From the NCBI RefSeq assembly GCF_011065935.2, contig NZ_JAAMNH020000001.1:3617001-3681000 (forward strand): a DNA stretch of 64,000 bases, read 5' to 3'. Of this stretch, positions 8,496-16,058 are shown in pieces. The stretch's first letter is position 1. Each line of letters starts with the position of its first letter. This DNA is from Clostridium estertheticum (GTDB taxonomy: Bacteria > Bacillota > Clostridia > Clostridiales > Clostridiaceae). A program made the position numbers and the translations under genes. The notes beneath the pieces were generated by a model that saw only the letters and a program-made list of their open reading frames with translations, did no database searches and was not told the origin of the DNA.

Positions 8496-8675
8496 CTACG
8501 CCCAAGTATCCAAGTTCTGTCCTACATTAGGGTCTACTGCAACATTCTTCATCATATCTGTAATCTGAGTAGCATTTTCTTTACCTGTATCCATTGCCAT
8601 CTTCATTACCGCAATCCCAACATTTTCTTGTACTCTTGATTGACTCATTATCATTGATAGTGCTCCTATATCCAT
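8496..8675 (-). CDS. YjfB-family putative motility protein, 59 residues
   Basis: This intact 59-codon gene, MDIGALSMIMSQSRVQENVG...TGKENATQITDMMKN...DPNVGQNLDTWA, matches the full length of the YjfB_motility family. TAGGAGGAATAACT precedes the ATG. The protein is small, Met-rich and amphipathic, with no signal peptide. The main flagellin's terminator at 8702-8730 lies upstream, so expression requires read-through or an unseen promoter in the 26 nt between. It is the best-preserved member of a three-copy array (with 6790-7027 and 7908-8342). Confidence 0.75.
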   Translation of the reverse strand: MDIGALSMIMSQSRVQENVGIAVMKMAMDTGKENATQITDMMKNVAVDPNVGQNLDTWA

Positions 8676-8701
8676 AGTTATTCCTCCTATTTTACATTAT
8701 A

Positions 8702-8730
8702 GAAAAGAGCCAGAGTTTTCACCCTGACTC
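8702..8730 (-). terminator. Terminator of the main flagellin gene
   Basis: A 10-bp stem (8707-8716 with 8721-8730, two G-U pairs) and a 4-nt loop are followed by TTTTC on the minus strand, about 28 nt after the flagellin stop. Confidence 0.8.
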
Positions 8731-8758
8731 CTTAATATTACTTTTATAAGTTTATCAA

Positions 8759-9955
8759 TTATCTTAATAATTGAAGAACTTGTTGTGGTTGTTGGTTAGC
8801 TTGTGCAAGCATTGCTTGAGCAGCTTGAGAAAGAATATTGTTCTTTGAGAATGTTGACATTTCTTTAGCCATATCAACGTCTCTGATTCTTGATTCAGCT
8901 GATGTCAAGTTTTCGCTTGAAGTTCCTAAGTTATTTATTGTGTGCTCAAGTCTGTTTTGCATAGCACCTAATGAACTTCTTTGACTAGAAACTTTCTTGA
9001 TAGCATTGTTTACTGTTTCAATTGCAGTAGCTGCTCCAAATTTAGTAGAAACATCTACTGATTTTGTTCCTAAAGCTTCAGCTCTCATATCTGAAACAGA
9101 GATAAATGCTGTTTGTCCTGCATTTGCACCAATTTGAGTCATTATTGAACCATCTAAATCTGAACCTGCTGCTTCTTCTTTACCAAATACAAAAGTCATA
9201 CTTTCTCCAACTTTCATGTTAGCTACAACGTCACCAACAGCTAAAGTAGTACCTCCTGTAATAAGAGCACCAGCAAATGTAAGAGTATCTTTATCTGTTA
9301 CTGAGATATCAGCAGATACCTTACCATCAGGTCCAATAACTTTGTAATCAGCAGCAGTGTAAGCTCCTGCAGTTGCCTCTCCTATTCTCACTAGCATGTA
9401 TGCTCCATCTTTTGCAGCAGCAGTAGCTGTAGTTCCAGCAACTGTATTCAAAGTGTCAAGGTCAGCAGTAACGATTTTTACACCTGAATTATTGTTTACT
9501 GTTGCAGTACCTTTTACTAATTCACTTACACCTTTTGCTGAACCATCCAACAATTTTTTAGTATTGAATTCTGTTGTATTACCAATTCTATCGATTTCAG
9601 TATTTAACTGTTTAATCTCTGATTGGATTTCTTTTCTATCAGAATCAGTATTTGTATCATTAGATGATTGTACTGAAAGTTCTCTCATTCTTTGTAGAAT
9701 GCTGTGTGTTTCATTTAACGCACCTTCTGCAGTCTGTATTAATGATATAGAGTCTTGAGCATTAGCTCCAGCTTGGTCTAATCCTCTAATTTGTCCTCTC
9801 ATTTTTTCTGATATAGCAAGACCTGCAGCATCGTCTCCTGCCTTGTTAATTCTTAAACCTGATGAAAGTTTTTCCATTGATTTACCAGCATTACTTGCGT
9901 TAATACCCATTTGTCTGTTAGCATTCATTGCGCCCATGTTGTGATTGATTATCAT
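8759..9955 (-). CDS. hag: Flagellin, main filament protein
   Basis: The 398-residue protein has the canonical D0/D1 ends: MIINHNMGAMNANRQMGIN..., SSGLRINKAGDDAAGLAISEKMRGQIRGL (given here in part) and RIRDVDMAKEMSTFSK...ILSQAAQAMLAQANQQPQQ..LQLLR. Residues about 145-310 form a variable, Ala/Thr/Gly-rich, surface-exposed domain. It is exported by the flagellar apparatus with FliS as chaperone and polymerised under the FliD cap. AAGGAGGA lies 9 nt before the ATG. It is monocistronic, with a SigD promoter, a leader of about 300 nt and a CsrA-type hairpin, and closes with a terminator. Confidence 0.96.
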   Translation of the reverse strand: MIINHNMGAMNANRQMGINASNAGKSMEKLSSGLRINKAGDDAAGLAISEKMRGQIRGLDQAGANAQDSISLIQTAEGALNETHSILQRMRELSVQSSNDTNTDSDRKEIQSEIKQLNTEIDRIGNTTEFNTKKLLDGSAKGVSELVKGTATVNNNSGVKIVTADLDTLNTVAGTTATAAAKDGAYMLVRIGEATAGAYTAADYKVIGPDGKVSADISVTDKDTLTFAGALITGGTTLAVGDVVANMKVGESMTFVFGKEEAAGSDLDGSIMTQIGANAGQTAFISVSDMRAEALGTKSVDVSTKFGAATAIETVNNAIKKVSSQRSSLGAMQNRLEHTINNLGTSSENLTSAESRIRDVDMAKEMSTFSKNNILSQAAQAMLAQANQQPQQVLQLLR

Positions 9956-9961
9956 AATAAT

Positions 9962-9998
9962 ATTCCTCCTTGAAATTTTTGTAGGACATCCTTGTCCT
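9962..9998 (-). promoter_or_regulatory. CsrA-binding hairpin plus Shine-Dalgarno site in the flagellin leader
   Basis: On the mRNA a perfect 6-bp hairpin AGGACA-AGGA-TGTCCT (9983-9998) shows AGGA in its tetraloop; ACAAGGATGT equals the core of the published CsrA SELEX consensus. A second GGA lies in the AAGGAGGA ribosome site (9964-9971), about 20 nt further on. This two-site layout is the one by which CsrA represses hag translation in Bacillus subtilis. csrA and fliW are encoded at 14241-14930. Confidence 0.85.
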
Positions 9999-10255
9999 CT
10001 ATTTGATATTTATAGTTAAGCTCGTTGCGAGCCATACTAACTAAATTGTTGAAACGTTACTTTTGTAATTGTTGCTTTATTGTTGAATTTCATCATCCAG
10101 TGTTCTCAAGGCTTTTATAGTCCTTTCAACACCAAGTTGATTTTCAACAGTTAGGCAACTTTCTGCCGTCAATATTTGTTACTTACAACTGTGAAGTTTA
10201 ATGTATATACAACTAACATCTTAATAGCTATTTATATTTTCAACTTCTATTATTT

Positions 10256-10282
10256 ATATCGTAGACTAAATTATATACTTTA
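10256..10282 (-). promoter_or_regulatory. SigD promoter of the main flagellin
   Basis: The minus strand reads TAAA, 16 nt, ACGATAT, close to the SigD consensus. It gives a leader of about 290 nt that also holds a GCTCG-TTG-CGAGC hairpin at 10020-10032 and a GTTGA-TTT-TCAAC hairpin near 10137. Confidence 0.8.
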
Positions 10283-10318
10283 TAGTTTTTTTAAAATTAT
10301 TTTATAGATTTTAGTCTT

Positions 10319-10638
10319 TTATTCATTTCTATTATCATTATTACAGTTCTTCATAGAAAGTTTGTTAATATCAATTTGTATATTATCAACCTTATCCTCT
10401 ATAGCATCAGGCTTTTCTGTATTTGCTGTATAACCATCATATAGTGAACCTATTTTAGTTTTCATTTCTCCATCCAATGTTGCTTCTAGCTTCTTTATTT
10501 CACTTTCAATACCATTTTGACCCCATAAAATTCTTCGGCAGTTTCTAGCGAGAATGTTAATATAAGCGTATACAATGGAGGTTGGTATGCTTCAAAATTT
10601 ATTTTAAAAAGAGTTACCTACGGTATTTTAACCTCCAT
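10319..10638 (-). pseudogene. Broken small coiled-coil protein gene
   Basis: A frame opening at 10638 (MEVKIP) meets TAG at once. The segment behind it, after a frameshift, reads NGIESEIKKLEATLDGEMK, then KIGSLYDGYTANTEKPDAIE and DKVDNIQIDINKL, ending at 10319. The heptad-like pattern and the LxDGYxxNTE motif resemble short coiled-coil proteins of unknown function that are common in clostridia, some in phages. No intact copy is present. It lies between the fliT terminator and the flagellin promoter. Confidence 0.6.
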
Positions 10639-10693
10639 GGTATCACTCTCCATTTTTTCTAGTTTTAATACAATTAAAAATATTTCGAATATA

Positions 10694-10733
10694 AAAAACA
10701 CTAGAATAATCTATTAAATTCTTCCAGTGTTTT
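10694..10733 (-). terminator. Terminator of the flgM-fliT operon
   Basis: The stem AAAACACT/AGTGTTTT is extended by a further 8 bp containing one mismatch. It is followed by TTTTTTATA on the minus strand, about 55 nt past the last gene of the late operon. Confidence 0.8.
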
Positions 10734-10785
10734 CCCTTTTACTGCTATTTTTGATATAACCTATTCACGAAAATTCCCATCATTC

Positions 10786-11127
10786 CTATATTTGTTTATT
10801 AAACATGCTTGAATTAACATAAAAACTTTTATTATAATTGTTATTTGCATTTTTAGTTATTTGTATTTTATTTAATTCTTCCTTTGTACTTTCTTTCTTT
10901 GCTCTCATTAATTCCAATAATTCGTGTTGCACCTTTAATATATCCACTTCATCACATATACTCGCAAATTCTTCAGTGGTGTATTGTAGCTTTTCCATAT
11001 TTTCAATAAGCATTTGTCTACTATCTAATAAATCATCTAATTTATAAATTTCGTCTTGCTGTAATGCTCTAATAAGTTCTATAGTTACCTGCTTGAATTG
11101 TACTAATCGCTGTGTCAATTCTTTCAA
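10786..11127 (-). CDS. fliT: FliT-like flagellar chaperone
   Basis: A 113-residue, highly helical, charged protein directly after fliD, where clostridia and bacilli encode FliT. FliT binds the filament cap FliD before export. The helical hairpin pattern is clear (ELIRALQQDEIYKLDDLLDSR and LKVQHELLELMRAKKEST). The last about 25 residues are Asn-rich and look disordered. The start codon is TTG, preceded by GGAAGGGGG. It is the last gene of the late operon. The assignment rests on position, size and helix pattern, since FliT sequences diverge strongly. Confidence 0.7.
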   Translation of the reverse strand: MKELTQRLVQFKQVTIELIRALQQDEIYKLDDLLDSRQMLIENMEKLQYTTEEFASICDEVDILKVQHELLELMRAKKESTKEELNKIQITKNANNNYNKSFYVNSSMFNKQI

Positions 11128-11162
11128 AATAACTTCCCCCTTCCATTTATTTTAGAAGGATT

Positions 11163-13043
11163 TTATTTTCCCCCGCCTAATTGTTGCGTTAACCAACTTG
11201 ATTGGGAGTTCAGCTTATTCATAGCTGTTTCCAGTTTTGAAAACTTCAAAAAATAGCTATTCTCTCTAGATGATAAACTTTTTATCATCTCATTTATCTT
11301 TTTATCTTTCTTTATAATATCCTCAGATAATAAAGATTTAACATCCCCCTTTAGGCCTGCTTTTTGAACTAAAATGCCTTTTTTACCAGTTGATTTCGTA
11401 TAATCTTGTAAAATATCATTTATTCTTTGAAATATACCTTGTTCTTTGTTTCTTGTACTTCTCTCTATACTTGTAGCATCTGCATTATATGAAGAATATG
11501 TTGTAGATTGCTTTGTAAACAAATTAGAAACCTGCTCACCTCTATTTTCAATAGCAGTTTTTAGTTTTTTCTCATCTATTATAATTTTCCCTCTTTGACT
11601 TGTATCCGGTGAGGTTGACAATCCGATTTCTGAAAGAGATATGCCTGCGCCTTCAACGCCTTCATAAAAAGTCCTTCTCATTGAGCTAAGCATATTTTCT
11701 AAATTTGGGTCACCATTTAACAATCCTTCTTTAGCCTTAATCTCCCATTGTTTAATCTCATCTTCCTTCATATCTTTCTTCTGTTCATCAGAAAGTGGAA
11801 GATACTTATATTGCTTCTTTTCATCAGTTTTTTGACTAACCTTATCCACTAGTTCATTATATTTATCTATGAAACCTTTAATTTTATCATAAGTTTTTTG
11901 GGAATTCCCAGTGACGGTAATATTATTTGTTGTGCCTGCCTTGGTTAATGTATAGTTAACTCCATCTATAGAAAAAGTATTACCTGGTTTTTCAACAGTT
12001 GTTGCTACAGCACCTATCCCTGGAGGAGTTATTATAACTTTAGCATCTTTTCCAGGGGTTACAGCTGCATTCAAATTTAATTTTGTTAAAACACCCTTTC
12101 CTCCGACCTCTGTTACATTTAATAATGCTGAACTTCCTGTTTGTAAACTCTCCATACTAAATTTTCCTGTTAGCTCGCTAAAATTTAGTTTAACAGCCCC
12201 AGTTGTACCTTGATTAACCGCATCTATTAATTGTGATATTGTAGCATCCTTTGATACAGTTATAGGGTTACTTTTTTTTGTTATACCATTAGAGTCTTTA
12301 TAATCAAAAGTTAAAGTTCCACCATCTTCAATACCTAAGTCACTTAATTTTGTAGTATATCTATTAGGATTAATAACTTTCCCTACAAGATTATCCATAT
12401 CGGTAACTACGCCCGTTGAAACCACTTTTACACTATCATTTGTTAAAGCATTAAATTTAATTCCAGCTCCGACTCCGGCTCCTTCTGACACAATTATCTT
12501 CCCATCTAATGTAGGTTGTTTAGCTAATTTATCATTTATATTAGCAACTAATGATTTTCTATCTGTTACTGGAGGAATATTATCAATAGTTATGCTTTCC
12601 TCTGTCTCTCCAACTTTAAACCTTATAGTTTTTCCTTGCCAATTTGCCAAAACAAAAGAGTCATTACTCTCATTTATTGCTACTCCATCTATCTTTGCCG
12701 CTGTAGCTAAATTTGTTACTTCCACTTTATAGCTTCCAGGCATAGCTCCCACAGACGCCGTAGCACTAACCCCAGCACTTTCTCCTGCTACGCTATTAGT
12801 AGCCGTTACATCAAACCCCGCATAGTTATTTTTACTTAACATATTAGTATCGGGTTTTAAGTTATCAAAATATGTGTCTTTAATAGCAGCTGTATCTGAT
12901 AATATATCCCTATAAAGCTCCTGCCTCCACGATACTATTTGTCTATCCTGTTTCATCTTATCAACTTTCATGGTGTAAGGTTTCATCATTTGCTTTACTA
13001 GTGTTTCTGTATCCAGTCCTGAAGCCATCCCAGTAATTCTCAT
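11163..13043 (-). CDS. fliD: FliD, flagellar filament cap (HAP2)
   Basis: This 626-residue protein starts MRITGMASGLDTETLVKQMM, the FliD N-terminal signature. It ends in a coiled coil (SSRENSYFLKFSKLETAMNKL...SSWLTQQLGG). Two repeated beta-rich domains fill the centre. FliD forms the pentameric cap at the filament tip and folds incoming flagellin subunits. AAAAGGAGGTTG lies 8 nt before the ATG. It sits between fliS and fliT, the usual order of chaperones and cap. No oddity is seen; the length is within the normal range. Confidence 0.95.
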   Translation of the reverse strand: MRITGMASGLDTETLVKQMMKPYTMKVDKMKQDRQIVSWRQELYRDILSDTAAIKDTYFDNLKPDTNMLSKNNYAGFDVTATNSVAGESAGVSATASVGAMPGSYKVEVTNLATAAKIDGVAINESNDSFVLANWQGKTIRFKVGETEESITIDNIPPVTDRKSLVANINDKLAKQPTLDGKIIVSEGAGVGAGIKFNALTNDSVKVVSTGVVTDMDNLVGKVINPNRYTTKLSDLGIEDGGTLTFDYKDSNGITKKSNPITVSKDATISQLIDAVNQGTTGAVKLNFSELTGKFSMESLQTGSSALLNVTEVGGKGVLTKLNLNAAVTPGKDAKVIITPPGIGAVATTVEKPGNTFSIDGVNYTLTKAGTTNNITVTGNSQKTYDKIKGFIDKYNELVDKVSQKTDEKKQYKYLPLSDEQKKDMKEDEIKQWEIKAKEGLLNGDPNLENMLSSMRRTFYEGVEGAGISLSEIGLSTSPDTSQRGKIIIDEKKLKTAIENRGEQVSNLFTKQSTTYSSYNADATSIERSTRNKEQGIFQRINDILQDYTKSTGKKGILVQKAGLKGDVKSLLSEDIIKKDKKINEMIKSLSSRENSYFLKFSKLETAMNKLNSQSSWLTQQLGGGK

Positions 13044-13129
13044 TTAATACAACCTCCTTTTACATAGTTGAGATTTAAAAATAATTTTTCTGCTACGCAT
13101 AAAAATCTCCACTTTCCATTCTCAACTAT

Positions 13130-13525
13130 CTACTTTCCACCTTTAGATACTTTATAAGCCTCATTCCAAGTATCTCTAACGTCTTCAATCAGTGGAATAA
13201 CCTCATTCATAATCTCTTCACTTTTTTTAATATTAGCCTCCGTAAGTCGTCGAGTTATAAACTCATAAACTTTCATTAAACTCTCTGCCCATTCTCCACC
13301 TTTTGCCACATCCAAAGTTGCCATTAACTCATAAAATATATTTTGAGTTTTTACAATATTTTCGTGTGCCTTTTTAACATCTTTATCTAAGATAGCTTGT
13401 CTACCTATTTTTGAAAATTTTGAAGCCCCATCTACTAACATTAAAAGCAATTGATCCTTTGAAGCAAAATTAACACTATTATTTTTATAAGTACTGAATG
13501 CATTTCCATAAGCGTTCATTGCCAT
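13130..13525 (-). CDS. fliS: FliS, flagellin export chaperone
   Basis: A 131-residue four-helix protein with the family pattern: NAYGNAFSTYKNNSVNFASK, then LLLMLVDGASKFSKIG and a WAESLMKVYEFITRRL segment. FliS binds the C-terminal D0 helices of flagellin and stops premature polymerisation before export. In bacilli FliS also assists FliW release from flagellin; fliW is six genes upstream in the same operon. GAGGTGAGGG precedes the ATG. Confidence 0.95.
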   Translation of the reverse strand: MAMNAYGNAFSTYKNNSVNFASKDQLLLMLVDGASKFSKIGRQAILDKDVKKAHENIVKTQNIFYELMATLDVAKGGEWAESLMKVYEFITRRLTEANIKKSEEIMNEVIPLIEDVRDTWNEAYKVSKGGK

Positions 13526-13537
13526 ATTCCCTCACCT

Positions 13538-13828
13538 CTACTTTTTAGTATCTATAAAATTTCCCATAATTCTTTGCTCTTTTTCTAAAACCTCTTTAAA
13601 AACCTCTACGTCATATTGATTATTTATAAATGCACCTACAGTTATTTTATGGTTTTTCTTATATTTCAAAAGCTTACTACTAAATTCTTGGTAAGACTTT
13701 GAGTTATCTTTAGGATTTCTATCTTTATTTATACTTATTGAATCTTTTCTATGAACTACACCCGACTTTGTTGTATCCTTAACTCTCTGTCTTATTTCAA
13801 CATCAATTTTATTTAATTTAAATTCCAT
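13538..13828 (-). CDS. Uncharacterised 96-residue flagellar-operon protein
   Basis: I do not recognise a named family. The protein is strongly basic and hydrophilic (KNHKITVGAFINNQYDVEVF and many Lys/Arg/Asp residues), has no signal or membrane segment, and lies between flaG and fliS, 12 nt from fliS. GGGAGG precedes the ATG, so translation is likely. Small basic proteins at this position occur in clostridial flagellar operons; a role in filament assembly is inferred from context only. Confidence 0.55.
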   Translation of the reverse strand: MEFKLNKIDVEIRQRVKDTTKSGVVHRKDSISINKDRNPKDNSKSYQEFSSKLLKYKKNHKITVGAFINNQYDVEVFKEVLEKEQRIMGNFIDTKK

Positions 13829-13877
13829 AATACCCTCCCATCTTTATCCTAGTGGGTTACGCCTTTTAAGTCAAAAT

Positions 13878-14225
13878 TCATGCCTTTTTATCTACTAAAA
13901 CACCAGCCATTTCACACATTTTAGCTACCATATCTAGTATTTTTTTTGAGGGAAGTTCATTTATTACTTCATTAGTATTATTGTCTATTACCTTTACAAT
14001 CATTTGGTTAAACACATCATGTTTTTCATATTGTAGATGGGTACTTTCACCCTCTAAAAATTTATTTATTTTATTTACTGCCTTCTTAACTTCTTTTTCA
14101 CTATTATCTTTTTCACTTAGTGGATTATTACTTTCAGTAGGCTTTGAAACCCCAGTATTATTAGAAACTTTATAAGATTTATCAAAGCCCATAGTTTTAT
14201 TTACACCAATACCTCCAATTTCCAT
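13878..14225 (-). CDS. flaG: FlaG family protein
   Basis: A 115-residue protein with a low-complexity, Ser/Lys/Glu-rich N-terminal half. The FlaG domain occupies the C-terminal half (NKFLEGESTHLQYEKHD, then NQMIVKVIDNNTNEVINELP and KKILDMVAKMCE). In other bacteria FlaG affects filament length; the mechanism is unclear. The position between csrA and the fliS/fliD genes is typical. GGGGGGCAAAGC precedes the ATG. Confidence 0.88.
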   Translation of the reverse strand: MEIGGIGVNKTMGFDKSYKVSNNTGVSKPTESNNPLSEKDNSEKEVKKAVNKINKFLEGESTHLQYEKHDVFNQMIVKVIDNNTNEVINELPSKKILDMVAKMCEMAGVLVDKKA

Positions 14226-14240
14226 GCTTTGCCCCCCAAT

Positions 14241-14456
14241 TTATTTTTTTAATTTTTCTAAAGCTGACAAATCAAAAACCATAGCTCTTTGGTTTTCATC
14301 CGTCACTTCTTTATAAAGTTCTGACCTTAAAATGCTAATTTCTCTAGGTGCATTTATAGCAATTTTTACTGAGCCATTTTCAATTTTAACTATGGTTATT
14401 TCCACGTCTTCACCTATTAATAGGGATTCACCTTTTTTTCTACCTATTACTAACAT
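14241..14456 (-). CDS. csrA: CsrA, translational repressor
   Basis: The 71-residue RNA-binding protein starts MLVIGRKKGESLLIGEDVEI and keeps the IAINAPREISILRSELYKE segment with the conserved Arg that contacts GGA. The dimer binds GGA-containing hairpins and blocks ribosome access. The likely local target is the main flagellin leader at 9962-9998. It follows fliW by 36 nt in the same operon, and that pairing is diagnostic of the FliW-CsrA-flagellin switch. Confidence 0.96.
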   Translation of the reverse strand: MLVIGRKKGESLLIGEDVEITIVKIENGSVKIAINAPREISILRSELYKEVTDENQRAMVFDLSALEKLKK

Positions 14457-14492
14457 TTATACATCCCCTTGCTTCTTTGGCGTAAAAAACAA

Positions 14493-14930
14493 TTAACAAT
14501 TGTCATCTTCTTTAAATAGAGGTTGTTTTATTTTGTATATATCATTATCTAATATTAGTTGTTCCCCTAATTTTTCTTTTATATTAATAATTATGGGAGC
14601 TTTTAGATTAGTAGTCATATCTTCAATATGTGAATTTAAAGTTACTGTAGTTAATACTAGTACTTCTTCCGGTTTATCTATTTGTAGTTCTTTTATATAG
14701 TTATCCGGTATTTTAAATTCGTAATCTTTAAGGATATTAAATGGAGATACTAATACTAACCCAACCTCAATAGCTTCAATTGAGTGTAATATACTAAAAA
14801 TTTCATTACTTTCTAAAGGGAAAATTATAAAATTTTTCAATTCCTTAAATCCCGGTAAACCTTTTTTGAACACTATAACATCTTCATCACTATACTCTCT
14901 AACTCCATGATACTTAGTAATTAGCTCCAT
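14493..14930 (-). CDS. fliW: FliW, flagellar assembly factor and CsrA antagonist
   Basis: About 145 residues, starting MELITKYHGVREYSDEDVIV, with the typical FKKGLPGFKELKNFIIFPLE segment. FliW binds either flagellin or CsrA. When hook completion lets flagellin leave the cell, free FliW sequesters CsrA and flagellin translation rises. The ATG is preceded by AAAGGAG at about 12 nt; a TTG four codons upstream overlaps that site and is less likely. Confidence 0.95.
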   Translation of the reverse strand: MELITKYHGVREYSDEDVIVFKKGLPGFKELKNFIIFPLESNEIFSILHSIEAIEVGLVLVSPFNILKDYEFKIPDNYIKELQIDKPEEVLVLTTVTLNSHIEDMTTNLKAPIIINIKEKLGEQLILDNDIYKIKQPLFKEDDNC

Positions 14931-14986
14931 ATTACAAATCAACTCCTTTTGTAAAAATCATTTTTCTCTTAATTTTCAACTCTCAA

Positions 14987-16021
14987 CTATCTCAAGTAAT
15001 CAAGTAATGAAGGCTGAAGTACCTTAGCGCTAGTTTGTAGCGATGCCATATATACAGTTTGCATAGTAGCATATTCCATTGTTTTTTCTGTAATATCTAT
15101 ATCTTCAGTTGCAGACAAGATTTCTGTCATATTAAAATTCTGATCTACATTTCTAGCTTCTGCGCTTTCCATTCTATTTTGTTTAGCACCAACCTCAGAA
15201 CGGAGCTTTAAAATATTGGTCGTAACTTTTTGTATTCCTTCCAAGTCTGCATTGGTCAAAGCTTTAATATCATCAGCATAATTAGGATTAGCAGTGCCTG
15301 CTGAATCCGTCGGCTTCGAATCAAGATGACTAGTAATATCCCCTAATAATTTCATAAGATTCTCACCAGTACCCGTTCCATAGTTTATAACCTGTGATGC
15401 TGTAACATTATAATCCATAGTTACACCTTGGGATACTTCAACTAGGAGCTTTGAATTTATTTGATTATACTCTATAGTACTAGGGTCGGTATCAACTGGG
15501 GGATTGGGAACAACTAATTCCCCTCCACCAATCTTAGAATATACTAATTCGCTATTCAGCCCTCCGGTACCACCCGCTTTAGTTTCAGTAGGCTTAGTAG
15601 TTCCTCTTGTGCCTCCAAAAATATACTTACCATCAAAGCTGGTATTTAATACTTGTGAGACTTCCTGTACTCTTTGATTTATTTCATCTTTAATAGCTTG
15701 TCTTTGTTCACTACTGTAGCTACCATTTCCAGCAGATACTAAAAGTTCTTCAATTCTTCCAGCTACATTGCCTACATGTGATAATGCTGTATCAGTTGTG
15801 TCAAGCCAATTTGTTGTATTTTTAATATTACTATTATATTGTTTATTTGCATCTATATCTGAATACATCTGCATTATCCTGGAAGATTTAAAAGGATCAT
15901 CTGAAGCTTTTGTTATTTGTTTACCAGAAGTCATTTGACCCTGTATCCTACTCATATTAGTCAAATTTGTTCTCATATCTCTTAAAAAATTATTTGAAAG
16001 CATTTTATTTGTTACTCTCAT
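14987..16021 (-). CDS. flgL: FlgL, hook-filament junction protein (HAP3)
   Basis: About 344 residues, starting MRVTNKMLSNNFLRDMRTNL; the following MSRIQGQMTSGKQITKASDDP motif is the FlgL/flagellin-like D0-D1 segment. The C-terminus (YATMQTVYMASLQTSAKVLQPS) matches FlgL. It joins the FlgK ring to the filament. The ATG is chosen because GAGGGGTG lies 5 nt upstream; the in-frame GTG five codons earlier is part of that site. It follows flgK by 37 nt. Confidence 0.95.
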   Translation of the reverse strand: MRVTNKMLSNNFLRDMRTNLTNMSRIQGQMTSGKQITKASDDPFKSSRIMQMYSDIDANKQYNSNIKNTTNWLDTTDTALSHVGNVAGRIEELLVSAGNGSYSSEQRQAIKDEINQRVQEVSQVLNTSFDGKYIFGGTRGTTKPTETKAGGTGGLNSELVYSKIGGGELVVPNPPVDTDPSTIEYNQINSKLLVEVSQGVTMDYNVTASQVINYGTGTGENLMKLLGDITSHLDSKPTDSAGTANPNYADDIKALTNADLEGIQKVTTNILKLRSEVGAKQNRMESAEARNVDQNFNMTEILSATEDIDITEKTMEYATMQTVYMASLQTSAKVLQPSLLDYLR

Positions 16022-16058
16022 ATCTTCACCCCTCACTTAATCCATGTAATTATATTAT

